A stretch of 64,000 bases of DNA, from the NCBI GenBank assembly GCA_026182355.1, contig JAPFBL010000006.1, forward strand, positions 7,220,501-7,284,500, written 5' to 3'. The DNA comes from Hermatobates lingyangjiaoensis (Eukaryota > Arthropoda > Insecta > Hemiptera > Hermatobatidae). Position 1 is the first letter of the stretch; each line of letters starts with the position of its first letter. The notes under the pieces are model-generated. The model saw only the letters and a program-made list of their open reading frames with translations, was not told where the DNA came from and did no database searches. Both the position numbers and the translations under genes were made by a program. Shown piece by piece: positions 45,650 through 56,149 of this stretch.

Positions 45650-47250
45650 ATCAACATCTAACATATAAACAATTTGAAAATGGGTTGTTACAACTTATGA
45701 ATATTACTAGCAGAAATATTTCAGAGATAAATAAAATAATATAACTTAGAGAAATAAGGACTTTTTGAATAAGAAATTAATGAAAAAGTAATGGTTTACT
45801 TTTATAATGGTGAATGGTGAAAGATTATAACACAACCTGGGACCTGTTTAATTGCAGAAGCCTCAAATTATGATTAAACATCTGGCACCCTATTCGTGCG
45901 AGGATGTCTGTAGTTGTCCTCTCAGGAAACCTTTTAAAGGGCCTTTCAAGAAATAAGAAGACTTCAATCTAGGGTATAAATAAAGGGAATATTATCAAGG
46001 ACCCTTCTAGTGAAATATATTTAACGCATAATATATGTGCGTATATTATGATTATTAACAAAATATGTTATATATTGTAATAAACATTTAATATCATTAA
46101 TATGTTAAACTACGAGTATAGTTAAAGTAGCTTTTATTATGCTAGTGATAACTTTTCAGAAAGCTCAATATTCTTAAAGAGATATTTTCATATTTTCATT
46201 ATTAACTTATATAAATTAAGTTAAGACAATAAATTTATTGTCTATCTATAATTTTAGGGATCTAGATAACAATAAGGTATACTATTTATTACATAGTTAG
46301 TATTCATTCAGTATCATAGGAAATAATAATTGATATATAATTATTTAAAAGAAACTAAAATTTAATAAGAGTACAAAAACTGTTAAGCTTATATCAGTTA
46401 ATGTTAGAGCTTGTTGAAAATATCTACTTTCAGAGCGTATGTCTCAGGTCCCTCAAACTCAAGATTGGGAATAATGGACTCCAGAGGGATTAGGTGGCTG
46501 TTGCGTGAGACCACACCATCTGCCCAGTACCGCGGAGTCCATTGTCCTGCAATTCTTACTTCTAATCTGCCTTACTGAAACCAGTTCCTTTTTTATTAAT
46601 GAGAATATCTCTTAATGCATGACATTACCAGTCACGAAATGTTACTATCATTTTTATGCAACACAAAGCTTAATATTTTAACCAAGATATTTTGTATACA
46701 TTTCCCGAAATAATAAACGGCTAAAACCTTTTCTAAATAAATGATAGTAGTGACGTAATGCGTTCTTTTTAAATGTAACTAATAAACACTTACGCAACTC
46801 TGCTGTTATGAGACCACGATAACAGCTATAAATTCTTTTCAATCAAACTTTGACAAATTTTTAAGACACTCTCTTTGGTCTGTGGTATGACTAACCAATA
46901 GCAGATCTCATAAGACTCCCAGTGGATTAATACATTTAAAACTTATTGGGGAAAATATGTCTATTAAGTTAATTGCACTGGGCTGATACTACTTTACCTA
47001 CAAACAACACCTTTAGCATTCTTTACAACAAATCTAACTTCTGTTCAAAATATGGTACTGAAAAACTATAACCGAAAACTGTGTAATTCAGATCTAAATG
47101 AATAAATATACAAAAAAAATTGTTAGTTCTTTTCATCTATTGAACATTACGACTTTAATTTGACTTGACTGGGATTTAGAGATAAACCCAGTGCTATATG
47201 TATTCTGAAACTACATAAAGCAGGTCACTTGTAAGTGCATGTTTTATTTA
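45650..47250. other. AT-rich stretch without recognised genes
   Basis: No coding or repeat feature could be supported. The GC-richer patch at 46440-46550 lacks tRNA boxes. Confidence 0.4.
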
Positions 47251-47254
47251 TACA

Positions 47255-47950
47255 CTAGCAAATGTACCCGTCTTTGACGGAATCAAAAATTCTATTATAC
47301 TTGGTATTCCAACATATCAATTATAGTATTATACTAATACTATAATTAGAAATTATAGAATAGTAGAAAACACCATTATTAGTACAGTGTTAAACAAATG
47401 CCTCTGTATACACTACATTAGCTGTCTGTCCTTCAGGTTCATGGAAGAACAATCAGTTGAAACCTCTGACTATTGAGAAAGTAAACTACAGTTGACCATG
47501 TGAGAAAAACTTGGTTTCGCTAACTTGAATTCCTGCGTTAGATAAAGTCTCCCTTTGCGACTTAGTTAACGTCATTGCGAAATAGACTCTGAAGGGACCT
47601 TGCAATCATTTGAATGGAAACAGACAGTGGTTCGGAAGACTCCCCAATACCACATCCAGTCATTATGTCCGCCTCTATGGCATATCTGTGTAGAGCACGA
47701 ACTCAGAGTCGTGTCCCGTTGCACAGTTTTTGGGTCACTCATGTTTCGTAACATGAAATTTGTTACTGCTATAAATTGCAGCATCATTGGTGCTCCTACT
47801 TTAAGTTTTTACTCATGAGCAGGCAGTCCAGGAGAAATAAATTCAGAGTCAAGAAATTCAATTAGATAATGAACTGCTTCTTCATCACTAATCCAATCTC
47901 TTTACTGACTTGTAAGTTCTTTCCTCGGCTTCATATAGCGTAAGAACTTG
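47255..47950 (-). mobile_element. Helitron relic with 3' terminus
   Basis: The minus strand ends in CTAG (plus 47255-47258) followed by T, the canonical Helitron 3' end. A hairpin CCGTC-AAA-GACGG (plus 47268-47280) lies 9 bases before it. Upstream on the same strand is a decayed helicase. Helitrons move by rolling-circle replication using a Rep-helicase; only the helicase end and terminus are seen here and the Rep part was not found. Confidence 0.7.
47430..47950 (-). pseudogene. Helitron PIF1-like helicase, C-terminal relic
   Basis: The minus strand reads, over several frames, LYEAEERTYKSV, then EEAVHYLIEFLDSEFISPGL, LKVGAPMML with RNMSDP, and finally LTKSQRETLSNAGIQVS with FFSHGQL. These correspond to the last conserved motifs of PIF1-like helicases in Helitrons (FLNS..SGLPPH, L.VGAP.MLLRNL, TxxKSQGxT, FSHGQLYVA). 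At least three frameshifts and several stops are present. The domain would unwind DNA during rolling-circle transposition. Confidence 0.7.
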
Positions 47951-48185
47951 TTTGTTGATTTCTCATGCCTGTTCATATTAAGGGCTGAGAATTGCTCGTT
48001 TACAAAACATTTATTCTCAATAGATAGTACATCCTTAACTCTGTGAAACACCATTTCAATGATGTCAAATACGCAATATATTCATGTGCTCAATTGAAAT
48101 TAAAATCAACTAACAATACCTACTTGCCACACCTGTGTATTTTCAAAACAAACTTGTCTGTGAAGTTAGGAAAATACAGCTAAAA

Positions 48186-48481
48186 GCCCCATAACTTCGC
48201 TTCTGTACTGAATTAATAATCTATTTAGAGCCCATATTTTAAGTTAGGCACACACAAATCCAGTGTCAATGTTTCAGCTCGCTATGTCTTATGGTGGCTG
48301 AGTTTACTTGTGACAAACATTTTTGCGTTAAACGTCCATAACTTCACTTCTACGTTGAATTTCCAATCAATTCATAGCCTATATTTTAAGTTAGACCTAC
48401 ACAAATCTACTGTAAAAGTTTCAGCTTTATATGTCTTATGGTAGCTGAGTTTACCTGTGACAAAGTTTTGCGGACAAACCG
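48186..48481. repeat. Tandem repeat, two 148-bp units
   Basis: Units 48186-48333 and 48334-48481 share CCATAACTTC, CATATTTTAAGTTAG, ATGTCTTATGGT and GCTGAGTTTAC in the same order and spacing, with roughly one difference every six or seven bases by eye. They lie just upstream (minus strand) of the Helitron helicase relic and may belong to it. Confidence 0.7.
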
Positions 48482-49114
48482 ACAGAAATTTTTCTAAGGG
48501 TGGATTCGGTTTCTCCAATGTATGAAACGTAAAGAAAACTTGAAATGAGTCAGTTCTAAACAATGTACAGACAAAATCATTATTTTATTTATAAAGATAA
48601 GACGTGTGCTGCATTCCATCTAGTGACTGCATAAGCACAATTTCTGATCATTTTTGTCTATTCTCGTTCATTTTAACGAACCGTTCTCTCTCAGTGTACG
48701 CTACTACTGAATCAAGTCGTTTCGTTACTGCTATCATGTCTTGAAAAACTCGACCTGGATAACTTGCTAGGCCTTCGCTACACATAAATAATTAAAACTG
48801 ATAAATGGTAAAATTATAAAACTTCAAGGCACAATATTCGGATTAAAAGTTTAGAGAAAACTGAAAACTCATAGTTGATTATATTCGCTTAAAGGTTTAT
48901 CCGAATCATCTTTCCTTGACATCACTTGTTTACATTTTGACATATCAGTGATGCAGGAATTCATACAAAGTATTACGCCTTAATGGTTATTGCTTTAAGG
49001 CAACGTTTTCCAAACTGGGAGGCGCGGACAAGTCTAAAGGGAGCCACGAAAATTAGTCACAGTGAACAATTTTCCAAATTACTGCAAAAGTTTTCTATGT
49101 AAAAAATGATTTTC

Positions 49115-49257
49115 TGCCTTGGATGCAATGAAATCCAAATATCGAGCTCGTTTAGTTGTAGAAAAAGAGCTACGAGTAGCTATATCGTCACAAACACCAA
49201 GATTTGATAAACTTTGTGCTAATAGACAAGCACATCCATCTCATATAAAACAATTAT
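49115..49257 (+). pseudogene. hAT transposase C-terminus fragment
   Basis: Reads MKSKYRARLVVEKELRVAIS, TPRFDKLCANRQAHPSHI and then a stop. This corresponds to the conserved K-YR-RL-VE-LRVA...P-I-KLC--KQAHPSH end of ZBED5-like hAT transposases. The RNase H-like catalytic part and BED finger are absent, so it can only be a passive remnant. Confidence 0.8.
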
Positions 49258-49338
49258 AAAATATCGTTTTCCATTAGTTTGTATGAATAAATTTTATAAG
49301 AGTAAAAATGTTTGTGTTTCTATTGTATGAAATCTTCA

Positions 49339-49355
49339 GGGGGGGGGGGGGGGGG
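49339..49355. repeat. Homopolymer of 17 G
   Basis: An uninterrupted G run inside the hAT element, remarkable in such AT-rich DNA. It may derive from an expanded GGGGGG near the terminus; the true length is prone to sequencing error. Confidence 0.9.
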
Positions 49356-49429
49356 TGCCAAATGATTAAATATTTTTAAGGGAGGCATAGTAACATCAAG
49401 TTTGGAAACCACTGCTTTAAGGTATATTT

Positions 49430-51015
49430 AATTAGTTTGTTCTTCACTCTGTAGATGGATTTATGTGTATACGCATAAATTCAATGAATAACTTCTTCTA
49501 TTAGTATGGACTACAATTATTTTTATTTCTCATATGTTAATTATAAAAAATCCGGATCACTTAAAATTTAGTACAGATACAGTATAACAAATGTTACAGT
49601 AGGCAAAATATGATTTAAAAACAAAGCCTGTCAAATTAATTATAATTGTGAAACTACTTGACTATAAGAGTGCAATGTCTGTGTTGAGTGATGCGTAACT
49701 GGTATGTAGAAGCACAGGGTGGTAAGTGCAGTGTGTTTTGCGGTGCAAGTATTCCCGGGCAGCACAAGTCAGAGGGTCTGACGATAATAAAGACCGAAAG
49801 GACTGTGATAAAATCAGGGAAAGAGGATCAAGCTTGTATAATGGAAGAGCAGGGTCAAGTGCGTGCGGTAACCGATTCTCACAATCTTCAAAGTGGTCCA
49901 TGAATAATAAAGCGCGGCTCAATCAAGTTTCACACTCTCATAAACTTTCCTCACTCAGGCCCTATCGCTTCAATCTTTGCTTTAGTCGACAGCAAGTCAT
50001 GTGAGTCGCCTTCAGAGACACTATGCGTTATCAAACAAGACCCACTTCAAGTGCAACATCTCTGTATTATTCTGATAATAATGCGTTTATAAAATTCTAT
50101 ATTGCATTAGAAGGAACCATCGAACCTTTCGGTAACCTACAAAAATGCAGGAATCAATAAGATATGACTGTTATCTCCATCATTTCAAACAATAGCTTTA
50201 TAAATTACTTAGGTGGTAAAAATTAATAAATTATTTAACATTGATTAAGCAATTTTATATTTTGACATTCTCCTATAAGTGATGCAGGAATTATGCCTAA
50301 TGCTCAGTAATGCTCAGTATTATGCCGAAATTGTTATTACTTTAAGATATACTTTATTAGTTTCTACCAATGTTGCTTAATAAATTTTTAATTTATTAAG
50401 TAAATTATAAATATAAGTTATATTTATGTAAATTATAATTCTTAATAATTATAAATTCTTATAAATTATAAATTAAAAATAAATTATAATAAATAATAAT
50501 AAATTCTTAAATGGTAAAAAATAATATTTAAAAATTATTTTAAATGGTTTTGTGTTAAAGACATTGAGAAAGCGTCTTTTAAGGAGTACCTTCAACACAA
50601 AAAGTTTTGCCATAAAAGGCAAAAACAGGATAATAATTATTATGTGATAAATTATTTATTATTCATTTCATAAAGCTTTATTTATTAATGGATAAATAAA
50701 TACATTTATTTATGAATTAAAATGACAAAAACATATTACTATATACTTCTAGTACGTTCCTGCTTGCTAAAAGATTCTCCAAATATATATTCCTGATTCG
50801 ATTTGGAATATGCTATAAAACTTACGCCTCATGGTTTGAAACGTGAATGACTAACTGTTATCTGGGGCTGATTGTCATTTTCGCTTTAAATCGCAAATGA
50901 GACCCAATATCCTTGAAAATATACACACTTTGACGGTATTTAATGCAATGTGTGGTAGCAAGCGATAACTTTATTTATCTCCTAACACAATTGCTAGATC
51001 AAAATGCGATTTATG
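49430..51015. other. AT-rich stretch without recognised genes
   Basis: Overlapping open frames at 49662-50004 on both strands lie in a GC-richer patch but carry no motif. Around 50380-50520 there is dense TAAATTATAAATT text, a decayed AT repeat. Confidence 0.4.
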
Positions 51016-51021
51016 TTAACA

Positions 51022-51060
51022 CTAGCTGGCACCCGGCGCTAGAAAGGTCCGCGAAAAATA
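51022..51060 (-). mobile_element. Possible second Helitron-like 3' end
   Basis: CTAG followed by T on the minus strand (plus 51022-51025), with GC-rich GGCACCCGGCGC next to it, resembles the 47.26-kb terminus. The hairpin is not clean and no helicase follows, so this is tentative. Confidence 0.3.
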
Positions 51061-52690
51061 TTAAGTATATTATTGCATTAACAAATAAAAACATAAACTT
51101 CCCTTAATTCATTGAAATCAAAAAATAATAATTTAAAATTAAAGACAATACAATACAAATTGGCCTAAAATAACACAACCATCTCAAGGAAAATTTTAAA
51201 CATCCATAAATCTTCATTTAAATTCTTAGATTGATAAATATTAGTCAAAAATATTTTTTGAAAATTTCCATTCATATTGATTGTTTCTAAAACTATTCTT
51301 TTTTTACATATATTTATTAGTCTTGACTTCTACATAATCTTCTTTTCACAATATTAATCCATTTGTGTTTTCAGATTTGTAAGACTCTTAAAGTAAATCG
51401 CTACATCCTTGTAAACAGAAGACCTCAAGTGAAAAACCCCAGTAAACTCATCCCAGTACATGAACGTTAAAAATCATTGTTCACCTTTCGGCAACAACCA
51501 CTTTCACTTGATCTAAGAACATTTAGAAATTCAAATTTAAATAGGTTTTTCAATATTGTTCTGAAATCATGACCCCATTAAATTGTTCTCTTAAAAATGA
51601 ATACATGATAACTTTCAAAATTAAAAACAGGTAGTTTATGCAGTTCGATTGGTGAAAAAAAACACTTCTAATGACTGTAAAGAAGTTTCCTCAGATATAC
51701 ATATCTGATGAATTATAATGCCAAACAACTAAATAGAAAATGAATATATATAACCTTAAAAACACTATCACATTTAATTACGTATGAAATGTGACATTAT
51801 AAATATAGAAGAATAATAATATAAAAATTTATCGAAATAATTATAAGAGATATATTTCATTAAAGCCATTAAAGAAAAGTCTACTTTTTTTCGTAAAGTG
51901 GAAAATTTATAAAGTACAATATAATAATATATACGCTGCTTAATAGAAATATCGTATAACATTTTTAAAAAAAAACTGTTTAAAATAGTTCCACAACGAG
52001 CACACTTTGTTTCCTCAAAAAAGAACTCCTTTTTTGAAAAGTCCTTATTGAACTAATAAAATTAATAAGAAAATAAAATAGAACCTTCTAGGATATTTAT
52101 GAATTTTTAATTTAAATGTTAACCTTGAAATAAGTTAGCAGTTTATTTTGTTAGCTATTTAGAATTATAATCTGATTTGCAACCTAAAAATTTGGCTAAC
52201 TCTAAAATAAATATTGATATTTATTGATTATTTTGTGTAATGGAAAGTAAGTTTACTGAATTTATTTTTTTAGTTTTTCTCGAATTTCAATAATTGTCAT
52301 AGTGACTTTGAATCATAAACATGAATTTATGACCAACAGCTATTCTTAATAAATTTAGAATAACTTCTAATTGTAAATTAGTAGTAACGTTATAAAAAAT
52401 AATATTTCTAATTTATTTGATTAATAAATTTAATTAATTTCTTAATTATAAAAAAACTCATTATCAATACACCTTATAAAAAGTGGATTTTTTTTTTATA
52501 AAAGTATGAAATATAATAGATTAATATAATTGTATATAATTCATAGAAGTGTTATTTGAACATCTAATGTGTTGTTCAAATCTAATTTGAACAAATAGAT
52601 ATTTCTATTTGATGATTAGATTTTTTAACTCTTCAAAATTAGGGGAAATTATATTGAATTACATATTAAAATTCTATCATAGTGCAATCA
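51061..52690. other. AT-rich stretch without recognised genes
   Basis: Strongly AT-rich with only accidental short frames; nothing supported. Confidence 0.4.
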
Positions 52691-52694
52691 ATTA

Positions 52695-52806
52695 TTATGT
52701 GGTATTTACTCATTGTAAGGTAAAAAGCTAATGAAATGGTCTCCGCATATAAAAATTTAATCGTATAGACAACGCGTTTCGAACACGTAGTGTTCTTCTT
52801 CATGCA
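52695..52806 (-). repeat. Family C terminus with degenerate core
   Basis: Plus text ATGTGGTATTTACTCAT links it to family C. On the minus strand ATGAAGA is followed by helix II GAACAC/TGTTC, GAAACGCGTTG and TCTATACG. C3 of the core is changed to A, otherwise the GAAACG order is the common PLE terminal pattern. Confidence 0.5.
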
Positions 52807-52809
52807 TTT

Positions 52810-53860
52810 ACTAAAAAATAATTGTATTTTTACAATTAGAGAGTTATCATCAGAGAGTTATCTATAGTACAAAGTAAATATAGTAAAAATAAAAATAATA
52901 TAAAACAAAATAAGGAAGATAATACGAACCAACTGGTGAGTAAATGTGGTATAACTGACTGGGAATAGGATGGAAGTGGGTGAGGGTACGGAGTGTATAT
53001 CTGTTTCATATTGGAAGGCAGGTACATTTCTTTGTCATTTTTTTTCCTAAAGGTTAGGCTGGGCCTTTACATTAAAATGTAACACAGTGTTAATAATAAC
53101 AATATAACACATGTGTTAAAATATCACACAGAGAACTATAACGAAATTCAAACACAAATACAAAAATAAAGAGAAAATAGAACTTTTTTTTATATTCTTA
53201 ACATAAAAATTACAATATATATTAAAATTACAATCGCTTACTTCGTTTTTCTCGGTAGATTGTGACCAGGTATACCTTCACAGTCAAGGTTATTTTTAGA
53301 CTGGATTATTAGTAGAAACGAATTATTTTCGCTTGACGCAGTGCTTTAAAAATGTATTTAATAAGTAGGGGATTTTATGGAGTCAGACACTAAAATTAAA
53401 ATTACGTGTTTGTTCGTGGTGAGTTTTTAATTCATACCTAAGTCCACTCCTCTAGACCTATATCAGCAATTCAAATACCAATAGCATTCGCTTTTTTTTT
53501 CAGAAAAACATAATTTTTCTTTCACCGAGCAGAAGAAAGAGTTAACTGATTTAAGGGTGTCAGTGCTGCTATTCAATTAAGGAATGAGAGGCTCTAGTAG
53601 TGTTAAAGAGTTTTTAATGAAGTGAAAAGGTAATCCATGAGGTTAAAAAGCGAGAATTAGGCGGGAGCAGGGTGACCCCAAACTACTGATAAATAGGTCC
53701 CCAGAGCCATTAGTGGCCGTACAAGACTTCCCTATTAGCCCTACACCTCAAAACACACACCTAACCATTCACTCAGCACAATCCCTTGAGTTACAATCCA
53801 AGTGCTATAACGAAATCACTAACACTTGTCCATCTAAATGAAATTGTAATAATTATAAAC
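52810..53860. other. AT-rich stretch without recognised genes
   Basis: No gene or RNA signal supported. A GC-richer patch at 53655-53760 has no tRNA boxes. Confidence 0.4.
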
Positions 53861-53867
53861 AAATCGG

Positions 53868-54200
53868 AAGTGGCCTGCACCACAACTTTAGTGTAAGACT
53901 AAGCATAATATGCAACTTCTTGGGTATACAATATATGTATAATGTCATATTTGAGATGTTTACTAATTTCTCATTCAACAGGAGGTAGTACAGATAGTGA
54001 TTGATCCACTTATCAATATACTCATAAACGCTTGTTCTTGTATATCACACAACTGATGCATATAATATCATCGCTATTACCACAGTAGTAATGACCTTTT
54101 TGTACAGCCAAAGTAAGATTTCGTGTTACGAAATAATCTCTCACAGGAGAACATGGCTTTTCTTCATATAGCCAGTGAATCTCTTATATGACCAGTGGAT
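53868..54200. repeat. Family X left-end copy (about 0.33 kb)
   Basis: Matches 40.49-40.83 kb in order: GTGGCCT, CTTGGGTATA, GGTAGTACAGATAGTGATTG, TTGTATATCACA, GAGAACATGGCTTTT and ATAGCCAGTG. The TIR is degenerate (ACTTTAGTGTAAG) and the right half is missing. Confidence 0.7.
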
Positions 54201-54669
54201 CAGTTGCATGCGATGTGTTTTATCACATTCAAAATTAATCTTAAAACACATATAAGACTATGATGGCAATATATGATCATGAAAAGAACAGATCTTTTTT
54301 CAATATTCTAAACGAGTTAACTCACTAGACTGTTCATTAATGGAAGTAGAACAAACGTTCAAATATATTATATTCAATTTGAAAAACTGTGAACACCAAA
54401 GACTATTACTGATACAAAAAATATATTGCATGTTGAAACATGACCAGGAAGAGAGAAAACCTTCATTCCAAAATACTGTAAAGGCATCTTTACTTTTATA
54501 AATAAGTAACCCATTAATGAATTATACCATCAACAATGTATTATATGTAATGTTATTTTAAATATGTCAATGTACAGGTTAGATTAAGTTAAATTGCAGT
54601 ATCAGTCTTACGAGAGAACACACAGAGACCGAACATTGACCCATTGTGATACCACACAATAAACGTTCT

Positions 54670-55278
54670 GCATTGGGAGTCCTAAATTTTGCCTAACTCA
54701 AGTATATTTGACAGTACGGAATCTTTAATGAGCACCTGACGGCGTACAAGCTGGGGACTGGCGGATTAACGTCATCTCTATATATTTTCATGTAATCTCT
54801 CAATTCTTCCCTTACTTACTTATTATTTCCTATATTTCAACTCTCTATCAACCATTACTCTTGCTATTTGCCCTTTCATCTCTTTGATCAAGTAGCCATC
54901 AGTGACATAGAGACTACCAGGCATATGTTTTATAGGTTCTGTTGATGTAGGTCGTGGAAGCCCACATCTGCGAGGTCCACCTTGGGCATACCAAGACGAC
55001 TGTCTCGTTTTTTTTATTCGTCAGAATACAGTTGGTTTCTCGTTAAGTGACAAAAAGGTTCCACGTTAAAAAAACATCAAACCATTCAGATATACGATGT
55101 TATGGCCGAAAATCTAAGGTGTATGAATAAATGAAAACAGACTTAACGTCATCTCCGAGGGAGGACGTGCTCAAAATCATTCACCTCCGTCGTGAATAAA
55201 TCGAGAGCCATAGTGGGTATTGAACCTCGGATATACAAGTCCAGAGGCACATGCTGCCACTGCACCTAGCGCCTTTGT
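54670..55278 (-). mobile_element. SINE S1 copy split by an insertion
   Basis: Two pieces, 54670-54778 and 55143-55278, align with consecutive parts of the full SINE at 59.85-60.17 kb: CATTGGGAGTCCTAAATTTT and GGACTGGCGGATTAACGTC on the left, GAGGACGTGCTC-type text and the tRNA head on the right. The minus-strand head shows A box TAGGTGCAGTGGCAGC and B box GAGGTTCAATACCC. The insertion between them is described separately. Confidence 0.75.
54779..55142. mobile_element. 364-bp insertion in SINE S1 with 13-bp target duplication
   Basis: TTAACGTCATCTC occurs at 54766-54778 and again at 55143-55155, directly flanking the insert, and is single-copy in the other SINEs. The insert ends on the plus strand with GAATAAATGAAAACAGA, A-rich with an AATAAA, which suggests a retroposed sequence. 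It contains GCGAGGTCCACC and GTTATGGCCGAAAATCTAAG but no frame or pol III boxes that I recognise. Confidence 0.7.
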
Positions 55279-55563
55279 AAATGTATAGCTTAATATTAAA
55301 CTGTGAAAAGAAAACCAATAATCAAAAAACAACACTGTAAAAGAAATTTCATTCATGACATGGAGTTAATGCTAATTTTTTTAATTATAAAATGAAATTT
55401 ACATTATATAAACGAACTAAGAATCCTGATTGGTCAAAACCTTCAACTGGACTAATCAAACAACAATAAAATGAGAGTTTGATTGTAGAATCTAGAAAAT
55501 TGACCAAATCCTGATTTCATAATATACTTATTCTATTAAACCGTTGATATATTATGAATTCGT

Positions 55564-55575
55564 TATATATATATA
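55564..55575. repeat. (TA)n at foldback border
   Basis: Short TA run at the left border of the long foldback; a longer run follows at 55960-55977 on its right. Confidence 0.8.
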
Positions 55576-55577
55576 TG

Positions 55578-55909
55578 TAATCGGGATTCGGTCAATTTTC
55601 CAGGATCAAAATCAAACTCTCAATGCCAACGTTTCGGTCTTATTTAAAACCTTTTTCATAGGCCAAAGTCAGAATTTTTGAATTAGAAAAATGATGAAAT
55701 TTACATTATATAAAATGAAGTAACAATAGATAGTTAGTGAACTAACATCTTACTTATCTATTGTTACTTCATTTTATATAATGTAAATTTCATCATTTTT
55801 CTAATTCAAAAATTCTGACTTCGGCCTATGAAAAAGGTTTTAAATAAAACCGAAACGTTGGCATTGAGAGTTTGATTTTGATCCTGGAAAATTGACCGAA
55901 TCCCGATTA
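55578..55909. repeat. Long foldback, family B (155-bp arms)
   Basis: Arms 55578-55732 and 55755-55909 are almost exact reverse complements around a 22-bp spacer (one or two differences seen, for example GGTCTT against AAAACC). From outside in they read TAATCGGGATTCGGTCAATT, CCAACGTTTCGG, TTTTTCATAGGCC and a 70-bp AT-rich inner part. On the plus strand the motif is CTATGAAAAAGGTTTTAAAT, then CCGAAACGTT, the widespread PLE terminal pattern with a non-consensus CTATGAA in place of CTGANGA. A decayed single arm of the same family lies at 55.42-55.56 kb. Confidence 0.85.
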
Positions 55910-56149
55910 CATTATACACCTATTCTATCCAACGGTTGATATATTATTGAATTTGTTATATATATATATATATATATACAAGAGTTCAAAAATGAAGAAG
56001 AGTAACACAGAGAATAAAGAAACACACTGACAAACTCAGTAAGTGTGTTATTGAATTACTGAGTTTGTAAGTCTGTTTCATGAACTGAAGTCCTTAGCAT
56101 GTAGTGTTGATTAAATTAAACAACTCAATTAAATTGTTACATCATGTCA

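Larger units (their letters stand above)
48993..49422 (+). mobile_element. Short hAT element with 8-bp target duplication
   Basis: The element 49001-49414 starts CAACGTTTTCCAAACTGGGA and ends TTTGGAAACCACTG, an imperfect terminal inverted repeat in the CAGTGGTTCCCAAAC style. The 8-bp sequence CTTTAAGG occurs immediately on both sides (48993-49000 and 49415-49422), the duplication length made by hAT transposases. At 414 bp it is an internal deletion product that kept the C-terminal end of the transposase. Confidence 0.85.

Noticed and set aside
47255..48481. Host PIF1 helicase gene
   Set aside because: Motif spacing and the CTAG/hairpin end fit a Helitron; the frame is broken repeatedly.
49662..50004. 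Overlapping frames on both strands in a GC-richer patch
   Set aside because: Neither has a recognisable domain, and overlap on both strands suggests low stop frequency due to composition.
55578..55909. Active hammerhead in family B
   Set aside because: The core is CTATGAA rather than CTGANGA and no helix I could be paired, so no ribozyme is claimed.
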